From: Chromera velia | Lineage: Eukaryota > Sar > Chromeraceae | Direction of reading: 5' to 3' | Assembly: GCA_018398765.1 (NCBI GenBank) | Contig: JAHBMJ010000190.1 | Span: forward strand, 70,460 to 134,459 | Length of the DNA: 64,000 bases | In this document: piece after piece, positions 56,166 to 64,000 of the stretch | How positions within the stretch are numbered: position 1 is the stretch's first letter | Layout of the letters: each line of letters opens with the position of its first letter | Translations under genes and position numbers: made by a program | The notes under the pieces: model-generated | Databases searched by the model: none | What the model saw: the letters and a program-made list of their open reading frames with translations, nothing else | Told to the model about the DNA's origin: nothing

Positions 56166-56718
56166 ATGAAGATCGAAGAGATGAACTCTCTGCCTCCGGA
56201 GACGGCAGTTGAGGAGTTCATGAAAGTGTGCCACTCCTCCAAGTGGGCCCTCAAAATGGCATCCCGGAGACCCTTCCGGTCAGTCAGCTTGCCGCCTGAG
56301 CTGCAACCCAAAAGGCGTTGTGATATTATCCCAGAAAAGCGGATCTCAGAAGGTAATGAAAAGAAGAGACGGCTGCAGGCAGCCTTGTTTTTTCGTGCCC
56401 TTGCCAGCCTTTAGCCATGCGTTCCTGGCCTCAGCTTGCCCGTTCCCCCCAGAGGTCCAGTGCTCAAAAGGGCGTCTCTTTTTGTGCTCTCCCAATGTCC
56501 CTCTCTGTTTGGCATGAAAGTGATCAGATGGTCTCTTACATGTGTCGTTCTCTTCATGACCGTCTCAGCAGTCTTGTCTCTGTGGCCGTCTCATCTCTTT
56601 CCCTCTCCCACTTTCTCTTTTCCTCTGTCTTCCTCTTCCTCTCTCCATCTCACTCTCTCACTCTCTCACTCTCTCTCTTCCTCTCCCACTTTCTCTTTCC
56701 CTGTGTTTTTTTCTTCCT

Positions 56719-56762
<44 letters not shown>

Positions 56763-57287
56763 GCTCTTTTTCACCCCACCCCACCCCCTTCTCTCTGTCT
56801 CTCGCTCTCTCTGTGTATGTGAATGTATGTATGTATGTGTGTATGTGTGTCTTCTTTCTCCTGTATCTCTGTGCTGTCTCTCTCCCTCTCTATCTGCTGG
56901 GAGTGGGCGGTGTCGGAGGAGGAGGACCTTCTGGAGGCCTTCGAGGGCCACCCCCGGATTGGAGACGTCGAGACGCTCCGCCAGAAGTTTGCAGCCACGG
57001 CCGACCTGTGTGCGAGTGAGCAGCAGGGCAGCGTGGGGGCGTCAGAGGAGACTCTTTTGGAATTGAAGAGGCTCAACGACGTGTACTTCGATGCCAACGG
57101 TTTCATTTTTATCGTCTGTGCCACTGGGAAATCTGCCCAAGAGATGCTAGACATTTTGAAGGGCAGAGTCGGAACAGACAGACAAGAAGAGCTCCGCGTG
57201 GCCGCAGGAGAACAGTCAAAGATCACCAAGATCAGATTGCGAAAGCTTTTTTCGGAGTTGCAGTCAGAAAAGGCAGCAAGAATGTAA
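56166..57287 (+). CDS. 2-oxo-4-hydroxy-4-carboxy-5-ureidoimidazoline (OHCU) decarboxylase
   Basis: Exon 1 (56166-56278) encodes MKIEEMNSLPPETAVEEFMK and CHSSKWALKMASRRPFR, the family's N-terminal helices with the typical W-A-x-x-M-x-x-R-P-F. The last exon (about 56904-57287, TAA) has WAVSEEEDLLEAFEGHPRIG, with the catalytic-site motif HPRIGD, then LNDVYFDANGFIFIVCATGK, SAQEMLDILKGR and AAGEQSKITKIRLRKLF, all family hallmarks. The enzyme converts OHCU to S-allantoin in urate degradation. The phases of the two exons do not match directly (phase 2 out, phase 0 in), so one small exon of about 35-40 bp in the 620-bp pyrimidine-rich intron is unresolved. With it the protein would be about 177 residues, the normal length. 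The C-terminus ARM fits the peroxisomal PTS1 pattern (S/A/C)(K/R/H)(L/M). Confidence 0.88.
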
Positions 57288-58982
57288 CTTCTCTCACAAA
57301 AAATCAACTACATCTAAAAGCAGTATTTTTTTTTTTAATTTGATTTAATCTAGGATTTAATTTAATTTATTTGAGTTACTTAAAGCCGGCGAGCTGCGTC
57401 TAGAACTTTGGCCAATCATACATAGATTATATTATTTATGTGCAGAGTTTTAACCAGAGTTTTAACTAATGCAGGAAGACGAACAACTCAACACTGATTT
57501 TTGAGGCATTCTGCTATGACGTTAATTCATTCTGGCCCAGATTCTAACCCAGATTCCGGAACAGAGCTGAAACCCTGAAAGCAAAACCACCATCTCCTGG
57601 ATATTTTTTTCTCTCTTGAAAGTTCTAGCCTCTCTAGTCTTTTTCTTTTCATATTTTTGTTCTTTTCTCTGCAAGTCTTAGTGCAAGATGCGCGCCCATG
57701 CTTGGAGTGGCTACCCCTTTAAGACTGTTGCTAAGACTGTTTTAGAATCTGTAATGTCATCATCATTCTACTGCCTTCTAGTGTTCGGCGCGATGCCAAA
57801 CGCACTGCATGCCGTATGCACCGGCAGTATAACCCTAGACATAACCAGCCAAATGGACAACCTCAAGGCTTCAAGTTGCTAGAAGGCTTGGCTAGCTAGT
57901 CCCGATTGCGGAGTCTAACTTGGGTTTGTTTGGCAGCGCGAGGGGCTCACGCCACCTGACACAGGATTTTGTGTGTTGCTGGCTTTCGGGGGCAGATGTG
58001 GAAAGGCCCAACAGACCCTTAGATAGAAGTTCTCACAAAATGCTGACGGAATCGATTTATCAGTGGGGGCTGTGCTTTTTATATTTTGCAGTGTACAGCG
58101 TAATACCGGGTGTATGGCTGGCCTAAATTACTGCTTAATTAAAGTCTCTTAATCAACATTCCGGTGTGCTTCTAGTCTTGGTTCTAGATGTACTTTATAG
58201 AATCAAGTATCATTAAATTCACTCCATAAATAAAAAAATAGCTTCTAGAAGTACTTTAATTACGCGTCCCGGGCTTTTTAATATCCATTCTAACACCATG
58301 CCATATCAGTATCTTTGTTTGGAACTTTCTTTTCGGGTTGCCCCCTCAGGCTTTTCCCATCAAGTAGCTTCTTGGGTAGCCTCGCACATTCCCACTATTT
58401 CATAAAGGTTGACTTCATTTTGTGTAATGAAGTCGTGATGACACAGTCCACCGAAAACACTGTGGAAGGGATGTCCACCTCCTGTTCGACCTCTAACCTG
58501 AAAAAAAACAGTGTCAACAGTAAAGCTGGGCAGTTTATAACTTTCTTTAACTGGCATTCAGACAGGTGAAGAGGGTGGACGGATTTTGCTTTCATTTTTT
58601 TCTTTCCTTCTTTCTTTCCTTCCTTCTTTCCTTCTTTCTTTCGTTCTTTCTTTCTTTCTTTCTTTCTTTCTTTTCAGTCCATCAGAAACTTTCTCACCAC
58701 TTTTGCTGCCTTCTGGCTAAGGAGGTGGATTATTGCTCGGGAATATTGTCGTCACAGACCAAATGCGTTAGAAAGGAGAGGCGCAACTCTAAAAGAAACG
58801 CATGGAATGAAAAGGAAAGGCACAAGCAAAAAAGGAATGAGAGCACACGATCGAAGAAAAGGAAGAAAAGGAACCAACTAACCATGCAGGCAGGCGGGGA
58901 GGCAGGGAGGGAGTGAGGGAATCTCATGTCCATCTCCGTAAATGATTGCGCATTCGATCAAAGAAGAACAGAGTCGACCCTT
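57288..58982. other. AT-rich intergenic region
   Basis: Composition drops sharply to AT-rich after the decarboxylase stop. Three short plus-strand frames of 60-85 residues (57688, 57920, 58315) look protein-like in places but match no family I know and have no neighbours in phase; they may be remnants of an inserted element. A (TTTC)n tract lies at 58605-58675. Nothing is called as a gene. Confidence 0.4.
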
Positions 58983-60042
58983 TTACCCCCCACCCCCCCA
59001 TGGCAGCAAGCGAAGAAAGTTGACCGACCAAAGTCCCGGATTGGCCCTCTCGACGTCATCTGCCAGGGATCGGACGCCCTTTGCCACCGCTTTCTGGAAC
59101 GCAGAGGTTGTCACGTCTTTGCGGAATTTATTACCGAATCTCTGCATGATCATGTACGGCCGGGGGGAATGAATAAAGTCGGAAAAACAAAATTTCTTTC
59201 TGATGACTTCAGGACCGCAAAACGGGGAGACAGAGCCAATCGGTGGAAAGCGGGAATCACCCTTTTCCAGCCTCTAGAGAGTGATGGAGCGCAAAGAGGA
59301 TAGTTTACGTCAAGAGCATTCAGCCAAGTGTGAGGTGTAGAGGAGAAGGTCGTGGGGAAATTTGAGAAGAAAACACAATTGACCTACGGAGACCTCAATC
59401 ACTCACTCACTCACTCACTCACTGACTGACGTGGAGGTCCCGTCTGCACCAGTCATGGAGGTCCACGTGAGATCGCAACTCTTCCAGCGTCAGGGCAGAG
59501 GTCACGCCCGACAACACAGGACGAAGAAGGGGATAAGGGAGTGCGGAGAGAGTTGAAGAAGACTTGGGGAGAGGAGAGAATGGCGTAGAAGAGGAGGACG
59601 AAGGAGACCTCACAGAGGGAGGACTAAGCGTCTGGGAATGGACGCGACTCTGCAGAGCTTGTCCCCCCTGCTCTCTCTCTTTCCCTTCCCGTTGAAGTTT
59701 GAGGCGAAGAAATTCTAACTGAAGTTCGGGTTCTGGATCTGGCATCAAAAGGTGGAAGCTTTGGAGACTTATCAACGTCTGTGCCTGCATCGTAACGGAG
59801 AAGAAAAACAAAGTGGAAGGGACGGAAACCAATGAAGTTCAAAATTGCAAAGAAAATCTGGCAGGAATTAGAACAGCATCCACTCGAGGAGTTGTGACTT
59901 TGAGCCAAGCATCCTGAAAGAAGGAAAGAAAAGAAAGACACAAAACAAGAAAGGAAGAGAGAGAGAGGGAGAGAGAGAGAAAGAAAAATTAGAAAGAAAG
60001 AGAGAAAGAGAGAGAGAAAGAACAAAAGAAAAAGAGAAAGGA

Positions 60043-60079
<37 letters not shown>

Positions 60080-63000
60080 AAGAGAGAGAGAGCGAAAGAG
60101 AGAGAGAGGAGAACGCTTCGGTGGACGAGGAAAAGACAAGCAAGTAAAGGGACGTGGAGATAGAAGGGAAGAGAGAGACGCTTCACTAACCCGGTTGGCT
60201 GTCTTACACGCTTTTTGGTTTTGAAGTAGCAAGAGCCCCCGCACAGCCGATGTGTGCAGATTCCGCAGTCGTTGCCGGGTCTCCAGAGAGAGTGCAGGCA
60301 GGCGCGTGTGGAGGTGGGCGGTCTGAAGGAGCACCTGGACCTGCACGCGTTATCTCATTTTGGAGAATACGGTTATCTCACTATCTCATCATGTTATCTC
60401 AAATGGAGATGGGCGGTCTGAAGGAGCACCTGGACCTGCACGTGTGTATGGTCTGTTTGTTTCTCTCATTTTGGTCTTCCTGTTCTCCCAACCACAGGAA
60501 TGGCAAAAAGACGGGTCTTTTTACTGCATGGAGGACGACAGTCTTTGCGTTGCTGAGTTGGATTCACCCAATTCACTTTCTTTCTGGTCAGATCGGGACA
60601 CCTGCAGAAGAGAGATAGAATCCATTTCCTTCCAGAAGCAAATGCTCGCTTGAGTCTCTTTTGGAAGAAAGAAAGAAAGAAAGAAGGGCGCGAGGGAGGA
60701 GGAAATTGAAAAGGAAAAGAACACCCCTGAATGGACAAACAATTAGATTCACTCCCTAGCTCCGGCCTCGATCCTCATGATTTCTTTCAACTCAGGAGAC
60801 ACTCATTGTCTGTCGTCCGTCTGAATTGACTTCTTCAGCTGTGCGGATGTCGATGTGATGGTCACTCCTTCGTAGACTGACGAGCGCTCTCGAGGTTTCC
60901 GTGGACAAATATTTTCGTTCCGATGCCAGGTCCGTCCTGTCCGAGGGGGTCGCTTCGAAGTCACTGAGAATCTTTTGGTGCTCCTGAACTTGATCCTCTT
61001 TCTGCCTTTGCAGGCTGCCACCTTTTCTCCGCGCCTGCTCGCCTTTCGTCTCCACGCTGAAGTGGCTCTCACCATCAACTGCCTCCGCACTTTCACTCAG
61101 AGTTTCGGCCGAGGCCTCGAATACCACGCGCTCGAGTGCCGCACCCAAATCAAGCAGACGCTGAACCACAACACACACACACACACACACACACATCAAG
61201 GCAGTAAAGAAACAGAGCCAAACTCCTCGGCTTATGGAGCACCCTAGTCTCCCGCTGGTATGCCTCCGTAAGTGTGTCCACACGTCCAAAGTTTGCATCC
61301 AGCCGCACCGTACGCAGAAGACTCACACACGCCCGGAAAAAGTCTTATGGTCAGCATTACAGGCAAATCCAGGCGCCGAGACGAACAACAAGGCACTCAT
61401 CCCCAACCGCCCACCCACCCACCTGGGGAGAGAGGATCTCAACACGTCCGAGGGCCATCAAGACAGTGTTCACTTCCGCTAGTGAGGCCCTGCAGGAAGT
61501 CAACGGACAGAAGAAGAAAAAAAGAATCAGAGTCACGGATTTGAAGATAGACAGGAAGACAGGCAAATGCATGTCCACGTAGGCAGGCAGGCAGACAGAG
61601 CAACAGCGATCATCTCATCTATCCATCCCACCCACCCACTTGTCGAGAGGCTCCAGCCAGCCAAGACAGACGTCAACAAGACCGGCGTCCAGAGCGCGCA
61701 CGTGTCCGAAGGCACCCAGCAGAAGCGTCGCATTCTGCAAAAAAGAGACAGTTCGATCAATGGATAATGGGCAAGAAATCGAACTTCAATCACGAGTCCA
61801 AAGAGAGTTCGTGCACGTATCCGTAGGCACCAACCAACCGAGGAAAAAAATTCGATCGAGGAATGCCAGAGAGAGAGAGACAAATCGATCGCAGCATGTG
61901 AAGACAGAGAGAGAACTCAAATTCTGGTGGCTCCTTCTTTCAGACAGAGAGATCCACGCGGACATCGCGACAGAGAGAAGAGGACGGGAGACAGAAAAAG
62001 AGAGGGCATGGGAGGGGAGGAGAAAGCGAGAGGCAGTCAAAAAAGGATCGCACCATCCTCTCCCGAAAGACTGAATGAAGCGGGAGACGAGGACACCGGA
62101 CAAAATCTAGATCGAAATAAAACCGCATCAGCATCGACGCAAAGAGAAAAAGAATGCATTACCCACGTCCCGAAGTGTTCTGTGTCGAGAGTTTCCGGAA
62201 AACGAGAGGTCCCCTTCCTCGTCTCCTTGCACCTCTCCCCTGAGATCCCTCAGGTCCTCGCAGACCTTCACACGGATAGCGCTGAAGACGGGAAACGCGA
62301 CCGTCTCCACCCCGACAGATCCCGTGCCCTGCATGGAGTGAAACTTAGTTTTGCTTACAAAAATGTGCACCGGAATCTGTACAAGAAACTTACGAACCCT
62401 ACTCCAGCACCCCTCCTTACTCTGTATATATGTATATATACATATACATACATACACACACACGTCTGTTCGTCCCATGGGTACGCACTCCGCAGGCGAG
62501 GGCGAGAAAGATCTTCCATTGACTCCTGCAGGACTGAGACAGCTGACGATTTGGGCACGTGGTGAGTCCGTTTCTTCCTTGTGACGCCCCCCCCCTCTGG
62601 AAAAAGAAGGATCAGAAGAGACCTCAACATCCGTCAATCTGTTTCGGAGCCGGAGTACAGCTGTGATGGATCCACGCAGGCTTTCCAGTGAGTGGGACTC
62701 GCGAGAAAAAAGCCATACAGCAAGGAGACATGTCGGCTTGTGTGTGTACGTGTGTGTGTACGTACAGACGGAGAGGAGATGCAACAACAGTGCAGTCATT
62801 AACCGACTTGTGTGTGTACGTACAGACGGAGAGGAGATGCAACAACAGTGCAGTCATTAACCGACCGTGAAAGCGCAGGCGAGTGAGCAGAGACTGGACA
62901 GGTTGTACGCGCCGTCCCTGCAAAGACAAAGTAAGAGAATAAAAAAGCAAGAGGGCAAAGCCCGAGCACGTAAGATCGATATCGGGTGGGCAGACTGACT

Positions 63001-63681
63001 GATGGAAGAAATAATTAATGGATGGATCGATGCACAAATCGATGGAAGGAAGGAAGGAAGGAACCTGTACAGGGATCATGAAGAAGAAAATTGCATACAT
63101 ACAGTCTAAGAGTATTTTTTTGGATCGACTGACATACGAAGAAGGATGCTCTATTGAATGCAAGTTTACGGGAAATTCAGTGTGATTGATCGGAAAGTAG
63201 ATGAATAAATGCAGGGACACAAAAGAAAAGGGAAATTCAGTGTGATTGATCGGAAAGTAGATCAATAAATGCATGCAGGGACGCAAAAGAAAAGGGAAAT
63301 TCAGTGTGATTGATCGGAAAGTAGATCAATAAATGCATGCAGGGACGCAAAAGAAAAGGGAAATTCAGTGTGATTGATCGGAAAGTAGATCAATAAATGC
63401 ATGCAGGGACACAAAAGAAAATGAAGGCAGCTAGGAGGGTGGATGGACGCTCTTTTCTTTCCTGCCACACGATCCTCTCTCCACCTCTCTTCCCTGTGCT
63501 TCTGGTTCGTTCTTCGAATCAGAATTCGTTGATCATCAATCAAAAAAGAACAAATCTGACGGGCGGGAGGGCATCTCTGCATCTTCATTCGAATGTACCT
63601 GATGAATCGAATCAGGAAGGGCGCGTAGATATCCGTCTTCTTCGGCGTCAGCCTTTTGAGCTTGGCAAGAGCCACCACCAC
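58983..63681 (-). CDS. Helical-repeat protein resembling organelle RNA-binding (HPR/FASTK-type) factors, partial 5'
   Basis: Minus-strand exons, mostly in phase: 63681-63599 (VVVALAKLKRLTPKKTDIYA), 62917-62866 (RDGAYNLSSLCSLACAFT), 62328-62163, about 61734-61630 (NATLLLGAFGHVRALDAGLV, then DVCLGWLEPLD), 61493-61428 (ASLAEVNTVLMALGRVEILS), about 61350-61230, about 61167-60870, 60343 to about 60190 (VQVLLQTAHLHTRLPALSLE), about 59790-59430, and a last exon 59138-58983 (RFGNKFRKDVTTSAFQKAVA, TAA). Pairs of short helices of the form (L/V)..(L)..L.(K/R)(L/V), about 35-40 residues apart, recur as in FASTK/heptatricopeptide/RAP proteins of alveolates, which bind mitochondrial or plastid RNA. No RAP domain is visible. 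Two junctions (62163 to 61734, and 61428 to about 61350) do not match in phase and need a missing exon or other sites. The true start may be outside the window. Confidence 0.5.
59930..60110. repeat. GA/GAAA purine microsatellite
   Basis: About 180 bp of (GA)n with A interruptions, intronic. Confidence 0.9.
60308..60455. repeat. Duplicated acceptor and exon start
   Basis: GGGCGGTCTGAAGGAGCACC followed by TGGACCTGCAC occurs at 60316-60346 and 60402-60442. On the minus strand this is the acceptor GTGCAG and the first 24 bases of the exon (VQVLLQTA). A short (TTATCTCA)n tract lies between the copies. Confidence 0.85.
61170..61196. repeat. CA microsatellite
   Basis: (CA)n immediately upstream of a minus-strand exon, serving as part of its acceptor region. 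Confidence 0.85.
62746..62866. repeat. 61-bp tandem duplication at a donor site
   Basis: GTGTGTACGTACAGACGGAG, AGGAGATGCAACAACAGTGC and AGTCATTAACCGAC occurs twice in a row. On the minus strand the second copy directly follows the donor (ACG|GTCGGTTAATGAC) of the exon ending at 62866. Confidence 0.85.
63168..63422. repeat. Four-copy tandem repeat, about 58-62 bp
   Basis: GGGAAATTCAGTGTGATTGA, TCGGAAAGTAGATSAATAAA and TGCATGCAGGGACRCAAAAG repeats four times. Copies 2 to 4 are nearly identical (one has TGCA only once). It lies in the intron between the exons at 63599 and 62917. Confidence 0.9.
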
Positions 63682-64000
63682 CTGGCGAATTCCGTCCAGA
63701 GGAACAAACAGAACAGAAATCACAACTGAGGAAGGGACAGAGCTAAAGACAAGAGTACAACTCTTTGTCACACAAAATTGATCCACGGCAGCTAGGAAAA
63801 GTCCCTTTTTGATTCCTTCCGTAAGCTGCAGCCAATATGAACGCTAGTTTCCTTTCCTTTGTGAAAAAAGAAGGCGCAAACGTGAAAGGACGCAGTTTCC
63901 GATGGGGAAGAATGCTTCAAAAGGAAGAGAGACTTAAAGCAAATGAGCAATCAATGAAGAGAAACAAATCCTCCCAAAGGCACCACAGACAGACCACATG
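63682..64000. other. Upstream of traced exon, unresolved
   Basis: Pyrimidine-rich acceptor region on the minus strand just above 63681; beyond it no confirmed exon. The gene may start outside the window. Confidence 0.4.

Overview
The window looks like nuclear DNA of an intron-rich, repeat-rich protist. The genes are split into many short exons. Nearly all introns begin GTCAGT or GTGAGT and end TGCAG, and microsatellites are everywhere. The gene content (Alba-domain protein, VDAC porin, two ion-channel-like genes, a TPR protein, a helical-repeat organelle-type protein, a urate-pathway enzyme) and the abundance of TGCATGCA-type palindromes suggest an alveolate. A chromerid such as Chromera velia would fit, but this is inferred from gene style, not shown by a marker gene. 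I recognised no rRNA, tRNA or CRISPR.

Layout. 0.6-5 kb: a minus-strand Alba-domain gene diverges from a plus-strand mitochondrial porin (VDAC) gene whose eight exons give a complete 277-residue protein. 5-9.1 kb: no gene; AT-rich DNA and a 10-bp satellite. 9.1-23.4 kb (minus): a large ankyrin-repeat TRP-like cation channel, about 20 exons traced with consistent splice phases. 24.2-32.2 kb (plus): a second channel-like protein, head-to-head with the first. 32.2-45.6 kb: a mostly non-coding repeat domain holding a short terminal-inverted-repeat element, a compound satellite with five copies of a ~330-bp unit, and a complete LTR element that carries only a broken gag-like region. 45.6-54.4 kb (minus): a large TPR/low-complexity protein interrupted by a sequencing gap. 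56.2-57.3 kb (plus): OHCU decarboxylase, ending in a possible peroxisomal signal. 59-63.7 kb (minus): a helical-repeat protein resembling organelle RNA-binding factors, with its 5' end possibly outside the window.

Two structural themes matter most. First, many introns contain tandem copies of the adjoining exon edge, with splice site attached, so single exons are flanked by two to four near-identical donors or acceptors. Second, a small foldback sequence built around CATACAGAATTC/GAATTCTGTATG recurs in at least seven places, usually between 20-50 bp direct repeats. Both point to a duplication process that reshapes introns in this genome. Three runs of N (3957, 14010, 54449-54478) and one exact ~0.85 kb duplication beside an N mean some local structure may be assembly error.
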